From Njordibacter sp905182035 (GTDB lineage Bacteria > Pseudomonadota > Gammaproteobacteria > Pseudomonadales > Balneatricaceae): 64,000 bases of DNA. Where the stretch lies: NCBI RefSeq assembly GCF_047730075.1, contig NZ_CP159831.1, positions 1,798,001-1,862,000 on the forward strand, given 5' to 3'. Numbering within the stretch: position 1 is the stretch's first letter; each line of letters opens with the position of its first letter. The notes beneath the pieces are model-generated. The model saw only the letters and a list, made by a program, of their open reading frames with translations, did not search any database and was not told the DNA's origin. Position numbers and translations under genes: made by a program. Below are positions 34,763 through 43,714 of this stretch, piece by piece.

Positions 34763-36805
34763 TTAATCACCAGCATGACTATTCTTAAAGTACCTGAGCG
34801 ACATTTTTTTTGCCTCTTCTATTTGAGTGGGGGTCATTCCCTTAACGATCTCTTTTTTATGTTGAATACCTTTAACGACCCCATTAGAGACCGCTATGTC
34901 ATACCACATATATGCGAGTTTATAGTCTCTAATAGCAGCATTTCCTTTGCTGTACATAAACCCCAGAGCATATTGAGCAAGAGCGTAATTTTGGCCTGCC
35001 GCTAAGGTATACCACTTCACTGCGGTTTTATCATTCTGCGGAACCCCTTCGCCACGCCTGTAAATATTGCCCAAGTTAGATTGAGCGTTAGCATAGCCCT
35101 GCTCAGCAGACAAGGCGAACCACTTCGCAGATTCATGAGCATTAATGGGAACACCTTTGCCTTTATCGTATATATCTCCCAGACAAAATTGAGCTTCCAT
35201 ATGCCCTTGCTCAGCAGCTAAAGTGTACCACTTAGCCGCTTCCTTATCGTTTATTGGAACGCCCTTACCTTTGTCGTACACATCCCCTAAGTAGAATTGG
35301 GCATTGGCATGCCCTTGCTCAGCAGCACAAATGACGTATTTAATTGCAGTTACACTGTTTTGTATCCCTGCTAGACCGTTAGTGTGCATTTGTCCCAAAT
35401 TAGATTGAGCACTTTCGTGCTCCTGCTCCGCTGCTAAGAGATACCACTTCGCAGCAATCTTGTCATTTTTTGGAACACATTCGCCTTTGTCGTACATGAA
35501 CCCTAATGTGTACTGAGCCAGAGCATACCCTTGTTCAGCGGCCAAGGTAATAAACCTAGCTGCTAATGTATCGTTCTTTGCAACGAGTGTTCCTTCTTGA
35601 TAAATCAGTCCCAAATTATATTGAGCCTTGGCGCTCCCTTTTTCAGCGGCCAAAGTATATTCAGAAGGAGCTTCCTGATTGTTTTGCGCGACATCACCAA
35701 GGTTAGCAAACTCCTGCAAAGCAACTTTAGCTCTTGAGTGTCCACCTTCAGCAGCATCTTGAAACCACTTGACTGCCATCTGATCATTTTTTGGCACTCC
35801 TTTCCCATGTTGGTAGATCACACCCAAATTATATTGCGCACTTGCATGCCCATGATCAGCTGCTGCGGTGTACCACAGGAGTGCCTTTTGATAGCTCTGT
35901 ATCACCCCATCGCCACGCTTATACATGACTGCGAGATTATATTGAGCCAGGGTATAACCCTGATCAGCAGCTAGATTGAACCACAGAGCAGCTTGCTGAT
36001 CGTTCTTTACCACTCCCTCGCCACTAAAACACATATTTCCAACGTTATATTGGGCTCTGGCATGCCCCTGCTCAGCAGCGAGAGCAAACCATTCAAATGC
36101 TATGAAATGATTCTGTGGAACACCATCGCCACGTTTGTGCATAAAACCAAGATTGAACTCAGCACTCATATGGCCCTGTTCAGCCGCTTTAGTAAACCAT
36201 TGAACAGCAGCCTCATCACTTTGAGTAACACCCTGACCATTTCGATATATAATCGCTACGTTAAACTGCGCGTCAGCGTGCCCCTCCTCAGCCCCTTTTA
36301 AATGCTCGAGAGCAGTTTCTGAGTCACTTTTTGGCAGCCTACTATGTAACTCATTAATCCTTACTAGATTAGCTTTGGCCCGGTCATGCCCCTGCTCAGA
36401 AGCGAGTGTATACCACTTAATTGATAAGTCCTTGCTCGTTGGAACACCCACACCATGCGCGCACATATAACCCAGATTGAATTGAGCACCATCATGGCCC
36501 TGTCCAGCAGCTTTGATAAACCATTTAACTGCTATCTGATCATTCTTTGTAACACCTGCACCCCGCTGATACATGAATCCCAGATTATATTGGGCCAGGG
36601 CATCACCTTGTTCAGCAGATTTAGTGTACCACTTGAGCGCAGTCTCATCGTTCTTTGCAACTCCTGCGCCCTGCGTGTACATAATTCCCAGATGATATTG
36701 GGCTCTCGCATCACCGCGCTCAGCCAAGGGAGTTAAGTCTTTTATCGCAACCGCGTGGTCACCCAACTGGAATGCCTTCAGACCATGGTCAAATTGTGAG
36801 TGCAT
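34763..36805 (-). CDS. Large Sel1-repeat protein
   Basis: A 680-residue protein made almost entirely of about 17 Sel1 units of 36 residues, of the form 'AQYNLGFMYQRGAGVTKNDQIAVKWF'. The C-terminal tail reads 'AYMWYDIAVSNGV'. There is no signal peptide: the mature-like start 'QFDHGLKAFQLGDHAVAIKDLTPLAERGD' aligns with residues after the signal of the Sel1 protein at 36958-37608. A tRNA scar lies about 45 bases upstream of the start, so the signal-coding 5' end was probably lost in the rearrangement. Sel1 solenoids bind other proteins. The neighbouring Sel1 gene and the truncated copy at 15561 show a local family expansion. Confidence 0.8.
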   Translation of the reverse strand: MHSQFDHGLKAFQLGDHAVAIKDLTPLAERGDARAQYHLGIMYTQGAGVAKNDETALKWYTKSAEQGDALAQYNLGFMYQRGAGVTKNDQIAVKWFIKAAGQGHDGAQFNLGYMCAHGVGVPTSKDLSIKWYTLASEQGHDRAKANLVRINELHSRLPKSDSETALEHLKGAEEGHADAQFNVAIIYRNGQGVTQSDEAAVQWFTKAAEQGHMSAEFNLGFMHKRGDGVPQNHFIAFEWFALAAEQGHARAQYNVGNMCFSGEGVVKNDQQAALWFNLAADQGYTLAQYNLAVMYKRGDGVIQSYQKALLWYTAAADHGHASAQYNLGVIYQHGKGVPKNDQMAVKWFQDAAEGGHSRAKVALQEFANLGDVAQNNQEAPSEYTLAAEKGSAKAQYNLGLIYQEGTLVAKNDTLAARFITLAAEQGYALAQYTLGFMYDKGECVPKNDKIAAKWYLLAAEQEHESAQSNLGQMHTNGLAGIQNSVTAIKYVICAAEQGHANAQFYLGDVYDKGKGVPINDKEAAKWYTLAAEQGHMEAQFCLGDIYDKGKGVPINAHESAKWFALSAEQGYANAQSNLGNIYRRGEGVPQNDKTAVKWYTLAAGQNYALAQYALGFMYSKGNAAIRDYKLAYMWYDIAVSNGVVKGIQHKKEIVKGMTPTQIEEAKKMSLRYFKNSHAGD

Positions 36806-36849
36806 ATAATACTTTTCATTAGTGGTTTGGAGTTGTTGTTTATTTAGTG

Positions 36850-36945
36850 TTTACTATGGCTGCAAGCATCGTAGATGCTGGAGCCTAGTGGGATCTCACC
36901 ACTGACCTCGACACTGCCAGTATTGCATGGAAAAAAACAAAGTCG
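36850..36945. repeat. Degenerate tRNA-Ala 3' remnant (scar E)
   Basis: TTACTATGGCTGCAAGCATCG at 36851 matches the right-end flank at 31587 and 51156. It is followed by GGAGCCTAGTGGGATCTCACC and by GACACTGCCAGTATTGC, a decayed tRNA-Ala 3' part. GGAAAAAAACAAAGTCG after it corresponds to GGACAAAACACAAATCG of scar C. The rest of the element-end repeat is absent because the next gene starts here. Confidence 0.65.
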
Positions 36946-36957
36946 AATTGCCATTCG

Positions 36958-37608
36958 CTAGCAAGTTTGATAGTTGCTCGCTAAACAAATCTGTGACATT
37001 TTCTGCGCTTCAGAGAGGGAGGCGCTTTCATCATACCACCCATTTTTGGGATGATATGAACGCAGTCTCTTAGCTATCTGTCCTTTAATATTATTAGCCA
37101 ATTGGGTACCGTTATACAAAGCTAAGGTGCACCACATATAGGCCCGCTTATAATCTTTTCTAACACCTCTGCCATTGTAGTAATTGACTGCTAACATATA
37201 TTGAGCATTACCAAACCCTTGTTTGGCTGCTAAGGTGAACCATTTTACAGCTGTTTGATTGTTGCCTAGGACAACCTCACCATTGGTATAAGCACTTCCT
37301 ACTTTGAATTGAGCATAAGAATCTCCCTGCGCGGCAGCTTTGGCATACCACTTAAAAGAAGTTTTATTGTTCTTTACCACGCCCATACCATTTTTATATG
37401 CATACCCTAGCATAACTTGAGATTTACTATGCCCCTCCTCACCTAAAGGACCCCATGCTGACATCGCAGTTTTATAATCACCTGAGTCAAATAACTGTTT
37501 GGCTCTCGAATAATCTTCTTCGACGCCCGCCAAGGTGGCTCCATTTCCAAAGAATATTGACAAAACTAAGGCTACTAAAAATCTATTTATATACACCAAA
37601 ACATCCAT
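36958..37608 (-). CDS. Exported Sel1-repeat protein
   Basis: A 216-residue protein with a signal peptide (hydrophobic residues 8-27, 'RFLVALVLSIFFGNGATLAG'). It has four Sel1 units ('SQVMLGYAYKNGMGVVKNNKTSFKWYAKAAAQGD' and relatives). The C-terminus ends 'EAQKMSQICLASNYQTC' with two Cys residues that could form a disulfide. It is periplasmic by prediction and may scaffold or bind peptidoglycan-related partners. The stop codon abuts scar E. The gene appears complete, unlike the larger copy at 34763. Confidence 0.8.
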   Translation of the reverse strand: MDVLVYINRFLVALVLSIFFGNGATLAGVEEDYSRAKQLFDSGDYKTAMSAWGPLGEEGHSKSQVMLGYAYKNGMGVVKNNKTSFKWYAKAAAQGDSYAQFKVGSAYTNGEVVLGNNQTAVKWFTLAAKQGFGNAQYMLAVNYYNGRGVRKDYKRAYMWCTLALYNGTQLANNIKGQIAKRLRSYHPKNGWYDESASLSEAQKMSQICLASNYQTC

Positions 37609-37701
37609 TTATTAACAATTATTCTTTATTAAGAAAAGCACCGAGTTAAGAAACAAAAAACCACCGATGTGACAAGCACAACGATGTTATTTAGGGCCTG
37701 T

Positions 37702-37727
37702 AAAGGTCTACTTTGTTTTGGTAGACC
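37702..37727 (-). terminator. Weak hairpin after the Pal-like gene
   Basis: GGTCTAC and GTAGACC form a 7 bp stem with a 9-base loop just beyond the stop codon of the Pal-like gene. The following T content on the minus strand is low (CTTTACAGG), so termination is only possible. Confidence 0.35.
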
Positions 37728-37737
37728 CTAGCAGTAA

Positions 37738-38385
37738 CTAGTAGTTAACGTAACGTACTTCTACCCGACGGTTTTCAGACAAAGAAGCGCTATCACTTCC
37801 TGAGTTGACAGGACGTTCTTCACCAAAGCTAACCACTTCAATTGCTTCTATGGAAACACCTTGCACAACTAAATAACGACTTACAGCGTTACCACGTCGT
37901 TCACCGAGAGCGATGTTGTACTCCCTAGTTCCACGTTCATCAGCATGACCTTCTAACACAATTCTTGCTGAAGGGTTTTGGCTTAAGTACGCAGCATGGC
38001 CATTGAGTGCGCTGCGAAACTCTGGTTTGATCGTCGACTGGTCAAAGTCAAAATAGATAACATGGGCCAAAGCTTGGGCAGCTTCTTGAGCCTGCTGCTT
38101 CTGAGCGGCGACTTGAGCCGCGGCGTTATCAGCAGCCTGCTGGGCTGCCTCGGTATCTGCTAAAGCTTGAGCCTCAATAAGAGCCGCTGCCGCTGCTACC
38201 GCTTGAGCATCTTTAAGAGCTTGCGCGTCTGCTTGAGTTTGGGCTAATGAAGCTGCTTCAACAGCTACTTGGGCTGCTTGAGCACTGGCGCTTGCATCCG
38301 TGGTCTCACCAGTAGAACTGCAGGCAGCTAAAAACGCGACCAAAACACTGGAGGCGATAATTTTACTTAAGTTAACCGCTTGCAT
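37738..38385 (-). CDS. Pal-like OmpA-domain lipoprotein
   Basis: From ATG 38385 (AAGGAG 8 bases upstream) a 215-residue lipoprotein. The signal ends at the lipobox 'LAAC' (Cys near residue 23). The middle (about 30-105) is an Ala/Gln-rich low-complexity helix. The C-terminal 100 residues form an OmpA peptidoglycan-binding domain: 'IYFDFDQSTIKPEFRSAL', 'IVLEGHADERGTREYNIALGERRGNAVSRYL' and 'SEERPV'-type loop 'SFGEERPV'. This is the Pal fold of the Tol-Pal system. The long Ala-rich linker is not typical of the core Pal protein. The usual tolB or cpoB (ybgF) neighbours are missing, so it may be an extra Pal paralogue. Confidence 0.8.
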   Translation of the reverse strand: MQAVNLSKIIASSVLVAFLAACSSTGETTDASASAQAAQVAVEAASLAQTQADAQALKDAQAVAAAAALIEAQALADTEAAQQAADNAAAQVAAQKQQAQEAAQALAHVIYFDFDQSTIKPEFRSALNGHAAYLSQNPSARIVLEGHADERGTREYNIALGERRGNAVSRYLVVQGVSIEAIEVVSFGEERPVNSGSDSASLSENRRVEVRYVNY

Positions 38386-38733
38386 GGACTTGCTCCTTAA
38401 TGAACTTTTTAAGTGTTGATACATACAAAGGTTGACCAACGAAGCTCTGAAGAACCTCGTGGCCAGAGTAGAGTCATTAGTTGGACTGACCCTTTAGATT
38501 AATGTACCAATAACTGTGTTTTAAAGATTACAAAGATTGTCAGGTTGAGAACCTAACGTTCCCATTTAGTAGTGAAACGGGTCAATGAACGTTTTCTTAG
38601 AATCTTTGCTAGAATAAGAATTAGGCAAGTGAGTATAAGGAATCCAGCGACCCACGTTATAGTAATAGTCATAACAGCTTCTTCATTTTTTAGAACTTAA
38701 CTGGCCAACAATATATCAGCAGGTTATAACATT

Positions 38734-38825
38734 GTCAACAATCCATTCCATACTCTGTAAACAATCCATTCCATACTCTGTAAACAATCAAATCCATACT
38801 CTGTCAACAATCGAATCCATGCTCT
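38734..38825. repeat. Four tandem 23-bp repeats
   Basis: Four head-to-tail units at 38734, 38757, 38780 and 38803 of the form GTAAACAATCCATTCCATACT plus two bases, with 1-4 changes between units. They precede the truncated frame at 38841. The unit length is not a multiple of three, so this is non-coding. Iterons, a recombination hotspot or a protein-binding array are all possible. The stretch 38440-38733 upstream holds no gene. Confidence 0.8.
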
Positions 38826-38840
38826 TGAATCATTAACTTT

Positions 38841-39145
38841 ATGATTGGCCCTAAGGACGAAGAAATACGCAGACTCCCTAAGGCAGGAAATATTATTGAT
38901 AATGCAAAAAATGGAGTTCCAAGAGCTGTCGATAACACGTTCAAAGTTTTAGATGCTGGAATGGGAAACAAAGGAAAGTATAACCAGCCTGCAGTATACC
39001 TAGACATCGAAGATGGACACTCAACCACGAGAATTTGGAACAATTGGGGCAGAGGTCAAGCAGCTCGTTTAGCGTTGAGCCAAGCACTTATTGGTGAAGA
39101 AATCACATACGATACATGGGGTGACTATAACGACGAATGGTTCTA
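38841..39145 (+). pseudogene. Unknown ORF truncated by IS insertion
   Basis: A frame of about 100 residues starting at ATG 38841, just after an in-frame stop, and running straight into the IS end at 39146. The sequence ('VPRAVDNTFKVLDAGMGNKGKYNQPAVYLDIEDGHSTTRIWNNWG') is not a family I recognise. The reading frame continues a few codons into the IS ('THPFF'). It is treated as the 5' part of a disrupted gene; a ribosome site is not evident. Confidence 0.5.
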
Positions 39146-39163
39146 TGATACGCACCCATTTTT

Positions 39164-39984
39164 CTAGACACCCGCTTGGTTCCTAAAATAGTTATTTTCA
39201 AACTCCATGGGTGACAAGTCACCGTTATTTCCATGGCGTCGTGTTGGATTGTAAAACAGTTCAATATAATTGAACACATCGGATTTCGCAGCTTCCCTAG
39301 TTGGGTATGTGCGGCGTCTAATCCGTTCTTTTTTCAGTAAGCTAAAAAAGCCTTCTGCACATGCATTATCGTGACAGTTACCGCGTCGACTCATGCTGGC
39401 CTTTAAGCCATTTGCTTTGAGCATGCTGCGCCACTCGTAGCTAGTATACTGGCACCCTTGATCAGAATGAACGACCACGCCAGCGTGATCTCTGCGTCTC
39501 CAGCAAGCCATTGTTAACGCACCGAGTGCTAAATCCGTATTAATGCGATCACTCATAGACCAACCAATTACTGAGCGAGAATACAAATCTAGAACAACCA
39601 GCCTTCATGTGTGCGGATGTACGTAATGTCCGTTACCCAAGCGAGATTAGGCTTGGGAACCGAAAACTCACGGTTAAGATGGTTCTCGGCGACCATAGAG
39701 ATCTCACCAGATTTGTAACTGGCGCGTCTCTTGTAGCCTCTTTGGGCACTAATGCCAGCGCCCTTCATGAGTCTAAGTATACGGTTTCGACCACAGGTTT
39801 CGCCCAATACCTTCATATCCTTGGTGATTTTACGGTAACCATAAACACCACCACTTTCTAGCCAAAACTGTTTAACGTAGCCAAGCAGATATGCGTCGTC
39901 CTTCTTGCGCTGACATTGCGGATCTCGCAACCAGGCGTAGTAGCCGCTGCGGTGTACCTTGAGTACTTTACAAATCAAAGTCAC
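39164..39984 (-). pseudogene. IS3-family orfB split by a 14-base deletion
   Basis: The two frames together read as the 277-residue OrfB of copy 2: 'KVLKVHRSGYYAWLRDPQCQRKKDD', then the DDE part with 'AWVTDITYI', 'VVHSDQGCQYTSYEW' and 'NACAEGFFSLLKKE'. The deletion removes 'LAVVLD' and shifts the frame. All catalytic residues are otherwise present. Confidence 0.85.
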
Positions 39985-40052
39985 TGGAAAACGGCCATTA
40001 CGAGACTTTATAAACGTGTATTTTTCTTCGACTCGTTTGCAAAGAACACGGC

Positions 40053-40192
40053 TGTAGGTTCAACCCATCAGTGCAACACTCTTGCTTATAATCTCCTGCG
40101 GAGTCTTAAATTTCAATACTTTTCGTGGGCGCTCGTTTAGTTGTTTTGCTACTAAATCTAAAGTTTTTTGGGAATGCTGGCCTAGGGATGTT
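40053..40192 (-). pseudogene. IS30-type transposase tail inserted in IS3 orfA
   Basis: A 140-base segment absent from copy 2 encodes, on the minus strand, 'SQKTLDLVAKQLNERPRKVLKFKTPQEII', then a short tail and a stop at 40060-40062. 'LNERPRKTLGFKTPAE' is the typical end of IS30-family transposases. The join to IS3 sequence is exact at both sides (AAGAACACGGC and CTTGGGTGATTTG), so an IS30-type element entered orfA and most of it was later lost, or the piece came in by recombination. Confidence 0.6.
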
Positions 40193-40332
40193 TTCTTGGG
40201 TGATTTGCTTAACCGCAGCAATTTTAAACTCTTGGGTGTATCGTTCGCCTGCCATTGTTGGCCTCCTATTGCGTTACATTGTAACCAATTGGAGTGTCTA
40301 TTAAACTGGGTGCGTATCAACAAGGCTTGAAC

Positions 40333-40361
40333 TTTACTTAACAATTGGGTGGAGTTATAAT
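40333..40361 (+). promoter_or_regulatory. Sigma-70-like promoter ahead of the acylation cassette
   Basis: TTTACT and TATAAT with 17 bases between lie just right of the IS copy 1 end and read toward the gene at 40528. The leader would be about 160 bases. The match is from eye inspection only. Confidence 0.4.
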
Positions 40362-40527
40362 ATAAGGCTTTCGAAATGCTAGATATAGACATTAACCAAA
40401 TAATATTTAACATATTTTCAGCTAGTTAATTCAAAGCCAAAAAATTTATTATTAACATTAATTTAAAAAACATGTTGATTCCACGCTAAAATCCTTAAAC
40501 ACTTTATTCAGTATTGAAGACAGCTTA

Positions 40528-41754
40528 ATGACTGACAGTTTAAAAAAAATAACTTCAAAAATATTTCCTACCCACGTATTCTTGCTATCCCACTTAGCTT
40601 TGGTATTTGGAATTTTAATGCTAGTAAGCGTCAACTTTTTTTTTGACACTACTGGGTTTTTTAAGATTCATTACAAAGATGAGACTAGGCTTTCTGAATT
40701 TATGGGTGACGACAAAAATGTTTTAATTCCTTCATCAAAAATTAATTTTAACGAGCGTATATTAAGATGGTTTTGGTACACCAACCATGATGTAAAAAAA
40801 GAAACAATAATATTTGGTAGTTCTAGAGCGCGCATGTTAAACAACAGTTTTTTTAACTGGCCAAACCCTAAAGTCTTTGTAGAAGTAGTGAATGGTGGTA
40901 CATTACAAGACTTCATCGTTTTTACTTATCTTAGAGACAAGCGCAGTGGACACTGGCCGAGAGAATTAGTTTTATCAATAGACCCTCACATGTTGTCAAA
41001 AACAAACGAATATGCAGATTGGATTGAAATAGTCTATCCAGCTTTGTATCGTGAAGCAGTTCAATTCTACAAAATGAACGGCCTACCAGAACTATCCAAA
41101 ACGGAGTTTAGTAAGTTTGAGACTATCCAAGGAAGCAAAGGTGAACATGCCAAGAGCGTTAGAAATTTTTTAAAATTTATTACATCAACTAGTTCATTTT
41201 CCCCAAATTTTTCTTCGTTTTTTAATTCTGTAACAACTATCCACTTAAGCATAGATGACATGGAATCAACATCAAAAAAATGTACTGAAGAAACTTCAAA
41301 AGTAACTAAGCACTATGTATTCTGCGCTGATGGTTCGATGCCTATGTATATTGGCAAAGAAACTGCGGAGGAGGTTGCTGAAGTTGAAAAGCTGCTTCTA
41401 ATTGATCCTAAAATGCCAGTCACGGAAAGTATTGATCCCCTTGCTATTAATTTATTGGAGCAAATTGTTTCGTTGTATAGGAGCAATGGAGCAAACGTTA
41501 CTTTGCTGATCACTCCACCACACCCTGGCTTTTATGAACAATCAGAGAGAAAGGGCGACTTCATGGGCTTTATCAAAGTCGAGAAAGAACTCAACAAATT
41601 TGCTAAACAATATAACTTGAAGCTAGTAGGCAGTTACAATAATGAGGTTATTAAAGCAAAAAGAAATTGCTTTATTGATTGGATTCATCCAGCGACATGC
41701 GCTTTAGATTTTGTTAGGTCAGAAATGAAAGCTTTAGGTGTCATAGGGCAGTGA
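40528..41754 (+). CDS. Membrane-anchored SGNH/DltD-like protein
   Basis: A 408-residue protein with one membrane helix (residues 15-39) and an exported globular domain. 'IIFGSSRARML' places a serine (98 or 99) in a GDS-like nucleophile position, and 'CFIDWIHPA' near residues 381-389 gives Asp384-x-x-His387, as in SGNH hydrolases, DltD and AlgJ/AlgX-type acyltransferase partners. By family it would act in the periplasm together with an MBOAT protein to place an acyl group on a surface polymer. It is the first gene of the AT-rich cassette; the next gene starts 5 bases after its stop. I do not recognise the exact family. Confidence 0.6.
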   Translation: MTDSLKKITSKIFPTHVFLLSHLALVFGILMLVSVNFFFDTTGFFKIHYKDETRLSEFMGDDKNVLIPSSKINFNERILRWFWYTNHDVKKETIIFGSSRARMLNNSFFNWPNPKVFVEVVNGGTLQDFIVFTYLRDKRSGHWPRELVLSIDPHMLSKTNEYADWIEIVYPALYREAVQFYKMNGLPELSKTEFSKFETIQGSKGEHAKSVRNFLKFITSTSSFSPNFSSFFNSVTTIHLSIDDMESTSKKCTEETSKVTKHYVFCADGSMPMYIGKETAEEVAEVEKLLLIDPKMPVTESIDPLAINLLEQIVSLYRSNGANVTLLITPPHPGFYEQSERKGDFMGFIKVEKELNKFAKQYNLKLVGSYNNEVIKAKRNCFIDWIHPATCALDFVRSEMKALGVIGQ

Positions 41755-41758
41755 GAAT

Positions 41759-43714
41759 ATGCAGAACATAATTAGTGAATGCTGGAAGATAAGGTTATTC
41801 GAAAAATATTTGTTAGATTTATACTCAACGGGCATGGTTCGTGGCACCACACATACTTGTTTAGGCCAGGAGCAAGTTGGTGTTTTGATATCCCAATTCT
41901 TAACTCCGTCTGATCTGATTTTCTCAAACCATAGATGCCATGGGCATTTTCTTGCCTTAACAAAAGATTATGAAGGTTTACTTTATGAAATAATGGGTCA
42001 CCATAATGGTGTGAATGCTGGTCGCGCTGGTTCTCAGCATATTGTTTTACCCCGTCGCTTTTACTCGAATGGTATTCAAGGGGGCCTTCTTCCATTTGCT
42101 GTTGGATATGCAAATGCACTGAAGGACTCGATTGATAGAGAAGGGATAGCGATAGCCATCATTGGAGACGGTACCTTTGGAGAGGGTGTGTTGTTTGAGA
42201 GCTTGAATCTTGCGGCTTCAAAAGAATGTCCGGTGTTATTTATTGTTGAGGACAACGAAATTTCTCAATCTACCCTGACGGCTAGCGTCCAATCTGGAAA
42301 TTCAATCGAAAAAATAAAAAGCTTTGGAATAGAAAGCGTTTCAATTCCAATAGGAACGCCATTAGATAAGATGGCTTTAATTGCTCAAAAAAGTATAACT
42401 AAAGTCCGAGAATCAAAAAAACCATTTGCAATCCATTGGAGTGTTGATCGGCATGGACCTCACAGTAAGGGTGATGATAGCCGAACCAAAGATTTCTTGA
42501 ATAATATTCTAGCTAGAGACTACCTAGAAAAAGCAACATTAGAAGATTCAAAATTTTCAACTCTACGAGATGAAGCAGAAGAAAAAATCGCTAGCCTTTT
42601 TGAAAATGCTGTCGTTGAATTAAAAACTACCCCTAAAAGCGTAGTGACAAGAATCCAAACAGAACTACGGGGGTCCTACAAAGAAATAAATCCCTATAAT
42701 AGGCAAGTCAATGGCCGTGTAAAAATCCGTGAGATATTGCAAACCCTTGTTGATGAAGGGTCATGTATTTTTGGAGAGGATGTTGAAGCTCCATATGGAG
42801 GAGCATTTAAGGTTACCAGCGATTTAGTTGCCAGTGATAAAACTAACCTTGAAACTGCTGTAAATAATATGCCAATAAGTGAGGCTGGGATTGTTGGGTT
42901 TGGTGCCGGGTATTCAGTCGGGAGCGAAACAACTACGATAGTAGAAATAATGTTTGGCGATTTTATGACCTTAACAGTTGACCAGATTGTTAATCATGTC
43001 TCTAAATTCTGCCTAACTCACAAAAATAGTTCGCCATCGCTTATTGTAAGAACTGCTGTAGGTGGAGGCCGTGGCTACGGTGCAACGCACTCTCAAAATT
43101 TATCATCACTATTTTTGGGAGTTCCCGCAATTGATATAGTAATGGCGTCACCCTACCATCAACTAGATCTTTATATAAACCAATTCAAGGTCAGCAAAGT
43201 TCTATCTATCTGGCATGAGCCCAAACTTGAATATGGACGTAATGGGCAAATTCTATTGAATATCAAAAATGCTGATAAAATATTTAATTTGCATCTTTAT
43301 AATGATGTCCAAAGTCGACAACAGTGGTTAGTTTTAAAAAGTAAATTTTCTGATAAAGACCAAATATCCGTTGTCACAACAGCACTGACCTTACGTCAGT
43401 GTGTTAAGGCTTCATCTGAACTGTTTATAGAAGACGAAGTAATAACTTCAATCGCATGCCCTTTGCTCCTCAACGTTGACACTGTTGACTTTGACTTTTT
43501 ATTTGGTAAGAGTAAAAAGTTAGTAATTGTTGATGAGGGATTTATTCATACGGGATTTCACGCTCACTGTGCATCTGTTTTTTCAGAGCAACATGATTTA
43601 ACCTCAATCAGTCAAGTTGGTCTTAACGGTGAATTTTATTCAGTCAATGAACAAGAAGAAGATAGCTTTATGGTAAGTGTGGATGACGTAAAGGAAGCAA
43701 TTCGCCTATGTTAG
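41759..43714 (+). CDS. Fused E1 alpha-beta subunit of a 2-oxoacid dehydrogenase
   Basis: A 651-residue protein that joins E1 alpha (1-300) and E1 beta (about 320-650) in one chain. The alpha part has the thiamine-diphosphate motif, GDG at 136-138 and Asn at 166 ('GDGTFGEGVLFESLNLAAS'), and 'CHGHFLA' and 'GRAGSQH' active-site loops. The beta part begins 'KIREILQTLVDEGSCIFGEDVEAPYGGAF' and holds 'MPISEAGIVGFGAGYSVG'. By family it decarboxylates a 2-oxoacid (pyruvate, branched chain or acetoin type) and transfers the acyl group to a lipoyl domain. It overlaps the E2 gene by 7 bases. No E3 gene is present here. Confidence 0.8.
   Translation: MQNIISECWKIRLFEKYLLDLYSTGMVRGTTHTCLGQEQVGVLISQFLTPSDLIFSNHRCHGHFLALTKDYEGLLYEIMGHHNGVNAGRAGSQHIVLPRRFYSNGIQGGLLPFAVGYANALKDSIDREGIAIAIIGDGTFGEGVLFESLNLAASKECPVLFIVEDNEISQSTLTASVQSGNSIEKIKSFGIESVSIPIGTPLDKMALIAQKSITKVRESKKPFAIHWSVDRHGPHSKGDDSRTKDFLNNILARDYLEKATLEDSKFSTLRDEAEEKIASLFENAVVELKTTPKSVVTRIQTELRGSYKEINPYNRQVNGRVKIREILQTLVDEGSCIFGEDVEAPYGGAFKVTSDLVASDKTNLETAVNNMPISEAGIVGFGAGYSVGSETTTIVEIMFGDFMTLTVDQIVNHVSKFCLTHKNSSPSLIVRTAVGGGRGYGATHSQNLSSLFLGVPAIDIVMASPYHQLDLYINQFKVSKVLSIWHEPKLEYGRNGQILLNIKNADKIFNLHLYNDVQSRQQWLVLKSKFSDKDQISVVTTALTLRQCVKASSELFIEDEVITSIACPLLLNVDTVDFDFLFGKSKKLVIVDEGFIHTGFHAHCASVFSEQHDLTSISQVGLNGEFYSVNEQEEDSFMVSVDDVKEAIRLC

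Larger units (their letters stand above)
39146..40319 (-). mobile_element. IS3-family element, damaged copy 1
   Basis: The ends TGATACGCACCCATTTTTC and GGGTGCGTATCA match copy 2 (46828-48059) almost perfectly. Compared with copy 2 it has a 14-base deletion between two AACAACC repeats near 39602, which splits orfB into two frames (39164-39586 and 39589-39984). The middle of orfA is replaced by a 140-base foreign piece (40053-40192). It is therefore non-functional. I see no target duplication at either end. Confidence 0.85.

Noticed and set aside
38734..38825. CRISPR array
   Set aside because: Units are directly adjacent 23-mers without spacers, and no cas genes are nearby.
39601..39861. Plus-strand ORFs within the IS copies (also 47301-47555)
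   Set aside because: Shadow frames opposite orfB; identical in both IS copies simply because the IS is.
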